The position numbers were made by a program, and so were the translations under genes. DNA of 64,000 nucleotides from Symsagittifera roscoffensis. Lineage: Eukaryota; Xenacoelomorpha; Acoela; Convolutidae. The notes beneath the pieces are model-generated. The model had not been told where the DNA came from and did not search any database. It worked only from the letters and a program-made list of their open reading frames with translations. Of the stretch, positions 47,347 through 55,806 are shown piece after piece. Where the stretch lies: assembly GCF_963678635.1 (NCBI RefSeq), contig NC_087066.1:38697755-38761754 (forward strand), in the 5' to 3' direction. Within the stretch, counting starts at the first letter, position 1. The number at the start of each line of letters is the position of its first letter.

Positions 47347-47414
47347 CTGCAGGCCACGAGCACTTAAACTCACGCGGCTCTCAGCAGGATAATTCACACA
47401 GTAGATTCACTTAC
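47347..47414 (-). other. Putative 68 nt intron joining PLE ORF1 to ORF2
   Basis: On the minus strand GTAAGTG starts at 47414 and the intron ends CTGCAG at 47347. Both ends match splice consensus well. The exon before ends in GG and the next begins with G, rebuilding a Gly codon; the next codons are Ile and the ATG of ORF2 (47342). A stop (TAA at 47366) lies inside, so the ORFs join only if it is spliced. Introns retained by PLEs are known from several invertebrates. Confidence 0.7.
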
Positions 47415-48052
47415 CCAATCCGCGCCCTTTCAGCCGATGGTAGAGAGACGTCATTCGTTGTTTCCTCTCTGCGTGCCTTCGCCTTGCGTCGTCCTTGTGA
47501 TGGTTTCTGAGTCCGCGCTCTTATCTTTGAGAATATCCCGGGCAAGTTCTCTCTGTGTGTCAGCACAACTCGCAATGACTTCAACTCAAGTTCGCTCGAT
47601 TGATGAACTTCCAAGTATTGTCTTACCAAAGCGGGATCCTGCCTCTTGCCTCTCGAGATCAATTTCGTAGTTGGGACTATCAAGATCCCTGTACGCATCA
47701 GAGAATCAAAGATATCTGTCGTTCTGGTTCTTCTGCAATATATAATCGCCTTAAACCGATGTCGCTTTGATTGCAAATACGAAATTAAATCGTCCAGAGG
47801 ATGAAGCGTGTTGGCATTGGTTCGGTGTTTCGACAAACTGTTATTCAATACGTCGTGCCAAAGAATTATCTCCTTGTCCACCAGAGGATGCTCTTCCAGA
47901 AGAGTCTGTAAATTTTGTCTCTTCCTCACGGTATGAGGATTCAGCGATAATCCCGATTCAGCGTATACCAGTTCGTCCAGTTCCGCTTTCTCTGCTGGTC
48001 GTAAGGTATTCAAGCTATGAAATAGAGAGCTTGAAGCTACAACCCATGCCAT
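47411..48052 (-). CDS. PLE first exon/ORF1, 213 codons
   Basis: ATG at 48052, stop TAA at 47413-47411. Lys/Arg/Glu-rich with Leu heptads (for example around residues 20-60) and a very basic C-terminus. No known domain was recognised. The stop lies inside a perfect splice donor (G|GTAAGTG), and splicing would carry the frame into ORF2, so this is more likely the N-terminal part of the PLE protein than a separate protein. The usual PLE N-terminus before RT is a few hundred residues, which fits. Confidence 0.7.
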   Translation of the reverse strand: MAWVVASSSLFHSLNTLRPAEKAELDELVYAESGLSLNPHTVRKRQNLQTLLEEHPLVDKEIILWHDVLNNSLSKHRTNANTLHPLDDLISYLQSKRHRFKAIIYCRRTRTTDIFDSLMRTGILIVPTTKLISRGKRQDPALVRQYLEVHQSSELELKSLRVVLTHRENLPGIFSKIRARTQKPSQGRRKAKARREETTNDVSLPSAERARIG

Positions 48053-48242
48053 TTTAACTCAAATGTAAGAAAACTCATTGTTCAGATGAGAAAAGAAAAA
48101 AATAAAAATTAAGACTATTCTGAGAAAAATAAAAATGATCTAAAAATTTTTTGTTTGTATTTTTACAACAAACTTTTTAATCTATCATTCACTCTTCGCC
48201 GAAGTTATTTTTTTTCCAAAATTTAACAAAAAGTAGAAAAAG

Positions 48243-48533
48243 AATTTTTTAAAATTGTTAATTCAAACGTTTTCGCACATTTTGTGCATCGTCAGGATAT
48301 AAAATTTTTTATTTACAATAAAATGATCAAAGATCATGTATGAAATTCAAAAAGAACATGTTAGAAATTTTTAACCAATCACATTCTTACATCTGTTATT
48401 ACGTAATCATTATTTCATCGATTATGACAATTTCCATACTTTTTTGTTACTTGAGTCATAATTTTTCGATTTGATGTTTTATCCAAACTGACATGTCAGT
48501 TTATTTTTTCAAAAATTGCAATTTTTAGTCATG
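48243..48533 (-). repeat. PLE terminal repeat (pLTR), 5' copy in element orientation
   Basis: 291 bp copy of 44427-44717 upstream of the first PLE ORF, with a hammerhead motif at 48252-48311. It is followed outward by a short spacer and the inverted tail. Confidence 0.9.
48252..48311 (-). ncRNA. Hammerhead ribozyme motif in the PLE 5' pLTR
   Basis: The same core as in the other pLTR: CUGACGA at 48295-48289 (minus), UGCACA/UGUGC stem-loop, GAAA at 48274-48271, palindromic AAACGUUU, and a predicted cut next to 48265/48264. A hammerhead at the same place in both repeats would let a transcript be cut to unit length. Confidence 0.7.
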
Positions 48534-48550
48534 CAATGCTGACATTAAAA

Positions 48551-48613
48551 GGGAGCTGACATTAAAATTATAGTACATGTTTAAACATGACTAAAAATTG
48601 CAATTTTTGAAAA
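48551..48613. repeat. Inverted tail of the PLE
   Basis: About 63 bp that match, in reverse complement, 44689-44752, which spans the end of the PLE ORF and part of the pLTR. Short inverted tails at one end are typical of PLE insertions and are attributed to template switching during insertion. Confidence 0.8.
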
Positions 48614-48626
48614 AATAAAAAATAAG
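48614..48626. repeat. Target-site duplication, right copy (PLE)
   Basis: AATAAAAAATAAG, identical to 44414-44426. It is followed directly by the resumed REL-endo ORF end. Confidence 0.8.
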
Positions 48627-48699
48627 TTTTGCACTTCTGAGGAGTGCAATCCTCTGCTTTAGGGGGTGCAAAAAATTTAAAATACATCCAACATAGACA
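48627..48699 (+). pseudogene. C-terminal end of the split REL-endo ORF, right of the PLE
   Basis: Right after the right-hand target-site duplication, one frame reads ISFALLRSAILCFRGCK. This is like the conserved end that follows the REL-endonuclease in this element group. It would adjoin the NYLRIK residues left of the PLE if the insertion were removed. This shows that the PLE inserted into the very end of this element. Confidence 0.6.
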
Positions 48700-49054
48700 A
48701 TTCTATCTGTGCTGTAATCGAGGAGGGTAGGTTTTAATTGACATTTCTCTTGATGCATTAAAATAGACCTGATTTATTCATAAAATTTTGTCGATGTATT
48801 TATATAGCGTTAGTATGGACCTATCCAACCTGTGCACGTACCGTCGCATGACGGAAGGGCCAATTTAATTGACCCCCTTTTAGTGCGTGATACTCCTAGC
48901 CTCAACAAAAAGTTTTCAAAGTGTATGCTTCACCTTTGTGTTATATTTGATTTTACTTTTTATTATAGGATTTTTAGACATGAATACTGTTGGCGTTCTG
49001 TAAGGTCCAGACTGCAGTTTGTAATTCGAATTGTAATGGCAAATTGAGTGCCAT
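48700..49054. other. Unassigned spacer between REL-endo end and gypsy-2
   Basis: A 71-codon plus frame at 48832-49047 has no recognisable content. Possibly the 3' tail of the REL-endo element or host sequence. Confidence 0.35.
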
Positions 49055-49991
49055 TGTAGGAGTTTTTAGGTTTTGGATTGTGACATTCGACCAGAATGGA
49101 CAAAATGCAATCTCTGCAGACTTCGAAATTTTAGCAGTGAACCTTCCGAGTTAATGATTTTGAAGGATTAACGACGTTATTCGGATGATTAGCAGAACGG
49201 TGAAAGTCAGGATATTCCCGTATTTTAAATTTTTAAATTTTCGAAGTGATGACGTAACATTTCTGAGAAACGTCAGAAACGGCCATTTTGGCAGGAAGAA
49301 CTAAGAAAAACAGAACAACTTTATCTGTGATTGCGAACAGAACGAAAATCGAAATTAAAGAAAACGACAACGAATTACAGAGAACGTTCCGAGTTGCAAC
49401 TATTGTGCTGCTACAATAGTTGCAAGGCCGTTGCGAGCAACGGTGAAGGGTGAAAACCAGCCTTCCGTGTTATCGTGAAATCGAACTTAAGGAGCTTGAT
49501 TCAGTGGATTCACAAATCCGGAAGGGTTTCGGGACTGAAACTTTTAGCCTGTTATATGAACTTTTAGCATCCTGTCATGTCCTGACTTGAATTTAACTGA
49601 TATTTGGATTAGTTTTGACAAGGATGAGGTGCTAGGAGTTGGGGGAGAGGGTTGATCCATCTTCGATGGAGATGATGATTTTTATCTACTGAACAAAAAC
49701 AATAGTAATATAATAAATAGTAGCCCTGTTTTTAGGAGTGACCTTGTGGTCTGGGGATACTGAGACCCAGCCATGAGCTCACTATTTGCATGTAATTAAT
49801 TTAATTTGAGCGTTCTGGTCGAAGCCGGAGAGCAGTAACGTTTTTGTCGACCCCATGTTGGAAAGACCGCCGAAAGTACTGGCTTGGTAGAGACGGTGAA
49901 AAGCATGCAAAGCTCTGTTTAGACGTTAGCCAGTCGTCTTAAGACTTAGTTTTGTTTTCCGTTGATATGTATCTTCCGGGCGAATGTTACA
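49055..49991 (+). repeat. Candidate 5' LTR of gypsy-2
   Basis: Starts TGTAGG and ends GTTACA. The right end is supported by two related fragments (32860-33098 and 33720-34255) whose similarity ends at about the same TTACA. The left end is a guess from the TG start. It contains hairpin H1 (49461-49525). Without the 3' LTR it cannot be proved. Confidence 0.45.
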
Positions 49992-50003
49992 TACATGTTT
50001 TTA

Positions 50004-50021
50004 TGGCGCTCCTGGGTGTTA
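50004..50021 (+). promoter_or_regulatory. Possible primer-binding site of gypsy-2
   Basis: TGGCGCTCCTGGGTGTTA lies 12 nt after the proposed LTR end and begins with TGG. The gap is longer than usual and no tRNA was matched, so the call is weak. Confidence 0.3.
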
Positions 50022-52956
50022 TTCTTTTTAACATCATGACCGGCAGAACCGTTAACGAGCACTCCGAGCCGAGCGGATGCTCACAATAACGCCCTTATTA
50101 GGCCTAAAACCGCCGGGGCGGAGGGGTGGTTCGGAGCGCGGAAGCCCTCCGGATTACCGTGAATAGCTTTTTAACTTAGTTAAGACCGAAAATTCACGAA
50201 CCAGGAAGGGTGGGGTGGATCGGCCATTCCCTCATCCCCTGAGTGGTTTGTGACCAAAAACACTTAAAGATATAAGTAAAACCAAACAAAAAGTAGTATA
50301 GTACCCAAGAAAAACAAAAAACATAAAAAAATGCCGAAAAAACCAAAAACTGTAAAAAAGTAAAAAATCAGTAGAAATCATCCCCCCAGACAAGATGTGA
50401 TTCAACCCCCCGTTTGTTGTTGATAGATATATTGTTGTTACAGGCATTTATATCAGTCAGGATTGTTTCGATCAGTTTTGTGGCCCGTTTGTGAGGCTTG
50501 TACTGTAGAGTTATTTGAGCATTTAAGCACGTTAATGATAAATTGCGCTCAATCCGGAAGGGTCAGCTGATTTGCGCTCAATTCGGTAGGGTCTTGGGTG
50601 AAGACCGATCCGGCAAGCAGTTCAAGGAGCAACAAGAAGGGGCTCAACGACAGCAACAATCGACTGTTGGGTATCGTTAACAAGTTTTGTATCCCTTTTG
50701 GTACAAAAAGTAAGATAGTAATCTGTGGGGGGCTCGACAGTGCTGCACTGTAGTGACCCTTCACCGAACTGCGAATATCCGAGTTAAGCACCTTAATTCG
50801 GATATTAAACAAACCCGGAGGGGTATAGTATTACTATTATTATTACTTATAGAGCCTATATTAATTGTCTTATATCGTTTTTCAGTGAAAAACAGCGAAA
50901 ACAGACCGGTTTTTAGGGTCAAAATAGCGATATTTTAATCCCCCCACAAGTCGCGATTTTTGAGATATCGATAATTTTTGAAACGGAAAAAAGCACTAAG
51001 TTAGTGTGTTACATCGTAACTGCACTACCATAATAGATAGAACCGGTTAAGTTAAGTCCGAAGGTGGTTGGAACTATTTTGGTACCGAAAACTGAAATTT
51101 CGTGATTTTTGAGAAAACGGAACACTATAAATTTAGAAAATTTTTTGAAATTTTTGAGTTACGACAGTAAAATTAGTTGTTCGGACAACGTCCACTAGTG
51201 AATCTACGGGTTTTAAAACCCGCTACCCGAAAGCCTTCCGGGTTGCAGAGAAATCGGACATAACGTGTTTGATTTGGTGGATTCATCAATCCGGAGGGGT
51301 CCAGGTAGCATAGTTTTTCGCAAATTTTTTCTTTAAAAGCGTTTTAGATCGGGTCTTTTGCATTGAACTAGAAGAGTATAGGCCTTCTGAGCTCGGATCA
51401 ATAATTTTTAGGTCGAAAGGAACAGAATTGCGGAAAAAGTTAGGCGGAACCTATAAGAACGAATTTTTTTTGAGTTAGCAAGAAAGACGTTTTGGCTAAT
51501 AACTTTTCGACAACTTGACAGATCCGGTTAATCTTGGTACCATTAGATCAGAAATTAGCTGAACTTACTAGTAGGAAAGAGAGTTACGCGAAAAAGCGAG
51601 CGAGAAAATTTTTGGAGATTGTTTTTAGCAAATTACACAAATCCGGAGGGGTACACCCTTCACGTTTTATAAATTTTTCTGAAAAACCCTTAGACCCCTA
51701 CCAAAAGGTAATAGAGGTTGAATAAAGTAACTTTAGGCCATTCTAGACCAAAAGGGAGGGCTAAAGGCACAGCAAAAGCTTAATCGAGCCGAAGTTAGGC
51801 CAGCGATAAGACCCTTTACCGTTGGTGTGAATTGTCAAATAAGAAGCTTAACTTCAATCCGGAAGGGTCTAGGAAGGTAGCACATACCCTTCCCAGTTAA
51901 TTGAAAGAGCATAATTGCATCGGAGAACGTATCAGGAGGGGTATAGGTTGAAAACAGGAAATCTCGGAAAAGCTATTTTTTACAAATCCGGAGGGGTCCG
52001 AATCCGGAGGGGTCTTATAGTTGCTAATTCGGAGGGGTCCGAATCCGGAGGGGTCTTATAGTTGCTAATTCGGAGGGGTCCAAATCCGGAGGGATCTTCT
52101 ATTAACCAACTCAGAGGGGTCCAAATCCGGAGGGGTCTACATTCTATCAATCCGGAAGGGTCCTATTTGTGCCAATCCGGAGGGGTATTATTTTATTAAG
52201 GACTTAGGTAGACGAAAGAAAGACTAAAAAGTGAGAGGTATTAGGTTATTAGCACACAGGCTAGGTATCAGTGACTGCACTGGTAACTTGCCTTTCAATA
52301 AGAACCAGACTAATACAGAACAGGTCCGAACTCGGATATTCGCGACACTAAGTCTAAATTAAAAAGAGCGTGATTCGTTGGTGTGGATTGAAACATAATA
52401 CGTTTTTGGGAAAAGTGACTGCCCTGAAGATTTTAGTAGGTCTAGCTCGGGCAGTCCGAAGGCAGATAGGTAACACAGTACTCGGTGGGTGCAATAGACG
52501 CCCACTTGAGAAAATTACTGCCTTCAAAGTTTTGTCTGTTTGGTGCAACACCGAGCAGGGAAAGCTTTTTCTTTAAAAGACAGGTTCGACTATTGTACTG
52601 CGACTGACTAAGAGTACAAGACACATACGTTTTTTTTATATATACATTCATAGTGTATCAAAATAAAATTTTTGTTTTTGATTTTAAATCAACGTAAACT
52701 GTGCTTGATTGGGTAGTGAGTACACTATCTTTTAAGTTGACTGATAACATCATATTGTGCTAGTTTTCAAATCTTACCACAGATAATCGATTAGTGTGAA
52801 TAAATTTTATACGAACTGTACTCTGATAACATACAGGGATTCGTGGTCACTATTTAGTAATCTGGTGAAATTTATTGTGTTGTGTCATTATTATTGTCAA
52901 TAAAACTATAAGGCTTTGGGTTAAGAGTGTAGGCATTAGAAAGTGACAAATAGAGA
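50022..52956 (+). promoter_or_regulatory. Hairpin- and box-rich leader of gypsy-2
   Basis: About 2.9 kb without a long ORF, holding most copies of a box with consensus AATCCGGAGGGGT. Five hairpins have a CCTTCC-type left arm and a CCGGARGGGT right arm: 50145-50210, 50756-50824, 51234-51299, 51811-51868 and 51886-51942. The hairpin at 50756 has a perfect 9 bp inner stem, AATATCCGA/TCGGATATT. Candidate roles are binding sites for a host or element protein (as in the Drosophila gypsy leader, which carries Su(Hw) sites), RNA packaging or translation control; none is shown. Confidence 0.65.
51985..52186 (+). repeat. Dense array of ten AATCCGGAGGGGT boxes
   Basis: Boxes start at 51985, 52001, 52026, 52042, 52067, 52083, 52108, 52124, 52149 and 52174. 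Six differ from the consensus by one to three bases. A 41 bp unit with two boxes is repeated at 52001-52041 and 52042-52082, with one mismatch. From the second box on, spacing alternates at 16 and 25 bp, so the pitch is about two boxes per 41 bp (four helical turns). Confidence 0.9.
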
Positions 52957-52987
52957 ATGAGTCTAGACAAGTCAAGGATACCAAAAC

Positions 52988-52996
52988 GAGGTAAGT
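52988..52996 (+). promoter_or_regulatory. Strong splice donor before gag of gypsy-2
   Basis: GAG|GTAAGT matches the donor consensus perfectly; the cut would fall after 52990. It lies 33 nt into a short ORF that begins with ATG at 52957 and just upstream of gag. In env-bearing LTR elements such a donor makes a subgenomic RNA for downstream genes. The best matching acceptor seen is at 62690-62705. Confidence 0.5.
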
Positions 52997-53056
52997 CAGA
53001 AGACCTCAGAAGAGCGAAGAGAACTGTTAGAAGTGGAGGTCAATACAGACCATACC

Positions 53057-55804
53057 ATGAACGACAACCAGGAAGTAACTGGACTGGAAGGGAGAGGCAG
53101 AAAGCTGGCGAGTGAATCTACTCCGGTAGAACAAGGCCATGATTTTGCCACTTCCACCGGGACATTGGATCGAGAGGATATGTCGGAACTGTCCGACATC
53201 TCAACTGAAGTAACGGCAACTAGAAGATCTCCGACAGACAACACTATGATGGCAGGCGGAACTGGGAAACAAACAACGTCATCATCGTTCTCAGAAAGAA
53301 TGAAGAACACCTTCGGAAACATCTTTCCATTCAGCATGGGAGGAGGAGCAGGAAACGATGGTGGGTCCCAGGAGGAAGAGGATGAAGAGGAGCAAGGGGA
53401 ATTTGGATCTCAAGTCAGCCTCAATAGTTCGATCCAGGAGAGTGAGGCACACGTCGGAAGAGAGACTGGAACCATGGACAAATTTGGTGTAGTGACAACG
53501 ATAAGCAAAGAGGCAAACACACCGGGCCAGTCAAAGGACTTCGCGATTAGGACAAGTTCGGAGCCACAGCCTGGAGAGAGTAGAACCAGAGGGCTTGGCA
53601 ACGCGTTAATGGATCCTGAACTAAATAATGAAAATACGTTGAAGCAGAGAGTCAAGGCCCGGATCTCGACAAGCACGAAGTTACCTGGGACCGACAGGGT
53701 TACACCACCACTAGTGACGCCACTCATGGATAACGGGGCAGCACTAGAGGAAGCCTTAAACAAGATAGTGGGCAGTTTAGGAGAACAAAATGAACAGATG
53801 TCGATAAGGATGAGTGAACTAGAAAGAGCAGTTCACATTGAAAGAGAAAGTCTGCGGGAAGAAATAAACCGCAACAGACAAGAAGTTGGCAGAAGCGAAA
53901 AACGCTTGAAAGAAAGAACGGACGAACATATGACGAGGAACTTGTCGCGAATGACAAGGGAGGCGGAACAGAGGGAGTTACGCTTAAGAGCCGACATGGA
54001 GAAGTTAAGAATTCAGCAAGAGCAGTCTCTTGGGACTCTTGACACAAAGATAGACGCGATGATGGAGAGGCGAACTCAGGCTATCATGGATAGGTTGGAC
54101 GGGCTACTAAGCAGCAAGAGTGGACCAAAAGAAGGAGAGCCGAACTCGGGAGCTCCCAGCAGGGAACCGAGGGTGAACTTCAACGAACATCAAAGGAGGA
54201 AGACGTATGGATCCACTAGAGTCAGGGGCAGTTCATCAGGCTATGCCACAAGGGGTAATACAGCATGGGGCCCGAACAGTAGAGCAAGTTCAACGGGGAA
54301 CAGACAAACCTCTAACGAACGACCAACGCAAAACACACATGCGACTGGGAGAAGTGATTCAGGCAACAGGGGGCATGCAAGCCCGAGGAGGAGTCATATG
54401 GGCCAAGCGGGAAACGCTCATGGTGATTCGGATTGCAGGGATGCACCGCACACAGAGCCTTCGACAAGGTGTGAGGACACTCAAGCGGGACACTCAAGGG
54501 ATGCTACGGCAATGGCCACAGCATTTGAACCCCTGAACAGGTCTTTGGAGACATTCCTGACGAGGTTATCTAGAACCAATGAACGCAGTGAGAAGTCCAG
54601 AAGAGTCTTTAAGAAGCCAAGATGCTACAAAGACGAATCTGATGGCTGTATTGATACCTGGATAGAGGTAATGAAGCTGCATTTCGAGGAAGAGGACTTG
54701 TCGGAGAGACAGGAATGCAGCGCGCTCACCAGCAACTTAGAAGGGACAGCCCTGAACTGTGTCATGGCCAAGAAACAGTATCAACGTGACACTGCTGAGA
54801 AAATCTTCGAAATCTTGTTAAACCGTTTCGGATCAGGGGTGCAGGGGCACCAGGCGATGATGCGCTTCGAGAAACGGAGGCAACGAGAAGATGAAACAAT
54901 AGACAAGTTTCTCGATGATTTGGAAATGCTGAGAAGACGCAGCCAACCGGATGAGTCAAACCGAAGGATGAACCTGGCCGTAGCCTCAAAATTCATCGAT
55001 GGTGTGAAAAATGATGAACTTCGCACAATGCTAGCAACGCATTACACACCACTATCAACTAATGCGCCAACACCAGAGGAGTTGAGGCTCAAATCAAAAG
55101 AGTATCTTTTGTTGAAACCTCCTTCGAGATCTGGATATTACAAGAACAATTATGGAAATTTTAACAACGGACCAGCAAACCAAGGGAGCAATTGGTACAA
55201 ACCGAGGGATGATATGGACAAGAGACGTTCTTGTGCTAATTGCAGTTCAACAGACCATCATGTGTCAGCATGCCCAGCTTACAAACAAGGCATGAAAGCA
55301 ATAGGCTTTAGCCTCGAGGACGAAGATGCGTCAGAGTTGGATCATGAGGATTTCATGAGAGGAGTAATAGCGAAATTCGGCCCGAGATGTTTCTTTTGCA
55401 ACTTGGAAGGTCATTTTAAATCAGATTGTCCGCAATTCTGGGGTGCAGTGGCAGACATCAAGCATCCAAGACATGAAGAAGCTTTGTCAGGAGTGAAAGC
55501 CAGCAAGGCTCGACTTTTGAGTGAAGCGGAGGCACGCAGAAAGGATAAACCTCAAGAGCTGGTGGCAAAGAAGATGCAAGCGGTAATAGAGGAAGCACGT
55601 GAACCGGAACCAGCAACTGCGGCTGATGACTTCAAAATCGATTATAGGGCAGCTGCGAGGGATGCTATAAATAGAGTACAACAGGAACTAGTGACGAAAG
55701 AGATTGAACAAAAGGTAAAACTCGAGCTGGAGAATGAAAAATTACAGGAGCAACTGAACGCCTTCGAACGGAAGTTGAAGAGGCAAAAGCACCAAGCAGC
55801 TTGA
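53057..55804 (+). CDS. gag: Gag of gypsy-2 with capsid, two zinc knuckles and coiled coils
   Basis: ATG at 53057; the frame is open from 52967 without an earlier ATG. With numbering from 53033, residues up to about 230 are acidic and low-complexity; 235-365 form a long coiled coil; 525-700 are a Retrotrans_gag-type capsid with MMRFEKRRQREDETIDKFL. Two CCHC knuckles start at Cys 734 (CANC...) and Cys 786 (CFFC...). The end is Glu/Lys-rich helix. At about 920 residues it is roughly twice a usual gypsy gag; the coiled coil is extra. Stop TGA 55802, then pol ATG 55807, so the ORFs nearly touch. An ATG at 52957 in another frame may be the original start if a base was gained or lost near 53010. Confidence 0.85.
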   Translation: MNDNQEVTGLEGRGRKLASESTPVEQGHDFATSTGTLDREDMSELSDISTEVTATRRSPTDNTMMAGGTGKQTTSSSFSERMKNTFGNIFPFSMGGGAGNDGGSQEEEDEEEQGEFGSQVSLNSSIQESEAHVGRETGTMDKFGVVTTISKEANTPGQSKDFAIRTSSEPQPGESRTRGLGNALMDPELNNENTLKQRVKARISTSTKLPGTDRVTPPLVTPLMDNGAALEEALNKIVGSLGEQNEQMSIRMSELERAVHIERESLREEINRNRQEVGRSEKRLKERTDEHMTRNLSRMTREAEQRELRLRADMEKLRIQQEQSLGTLDTKIDAMMERRTQAIMDRLDGLLSSKSGPKEGEPNSGAPSREPRVNFNEHQRRKTYGSTRVRGSSSGYATRGNTAWGPNSRASSTGNRQTSNERPTQNTHATGRSDSGNRGHASPRRSHMGQAGNAHGDSDCRDAPHTEPSTRCEDTQAGHSRDATAMATAFEPLNRSLETFLTRLSRTNERSEKSRRVFKKPRCYKDESDGCIDTWIEVMKLHFEEEDLSERQECSALTSNLEGTALNCVMAKKQYQRDTAEKIFEILLNRFGSGVQGHQAMMRFEKRRQREDETIDKFLDDLEMLRRRSQPDESNRRMNLAVASKFIDGVKNDELRTMLATHYTPLSTNAPTPEELRLKSKEYLLLKPPSRSGYYKNNYGNFNNGPANQGSNWYKPRDDMDKRRSCANCSSTDHHVSACPAYKQGMKAIGFSLEDEDASELDHEDFMRGVIAKFGPRCFFCNLEGHFKSDCPQFWGAVADIKHPRHEEALSGVKASKARLLSEAEARRKDKPQELVAKKMQAVIEEAREPEPATAADDFKIDYRAAARDAINRVQQELVTKEIEQKVKLELENEKLQEQLNAFERKLKRQKHQAA

Positions 55805-55806
55805 GC

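Larger units (their letters stand above)
44427..48613 (-). mobile_element. Complete Penelope-like element nested in a REL-endo element
   Basis: 4187 bp between two perfect copies of a 13 bp target-site duplication (AATAAAAAATAAG at 44414-44426 and 48614-48626). Two direct 291 bp terminal repeats (pLTRs), 44427-44717 and 48243-48533, differ at about four bases. A short inverted copy of the 3' end lies at 48551-48613. On the minus strand it carries two open frames that join through a putative 68 nt intron. All parts of a PLE are present and uninterrupted, so the insertion is young and may be active. Confidence 0.9.

Noticed and set aside
45748-47510. Several plus-strand frames of 70-195 codons opposite the PLE
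   Set aside because: They are complements of the intact PLE protein on the minus strand and have no features of their own.
53410-54047. Minus-strand Ser/Leu-rich frames under gypsy-2 gag
   Set aside because: Reverse-strand reading of a high-GC coding region; no motif.
55736-55806. Possible -1 frameshift signal between gag and pol of gypsy-2
   Set aside because: No X-XXY-YYZ heptamer in the correct phase was found in the 55738-55804 overlap. A stop followed by ATG 2 nt later is simpler.
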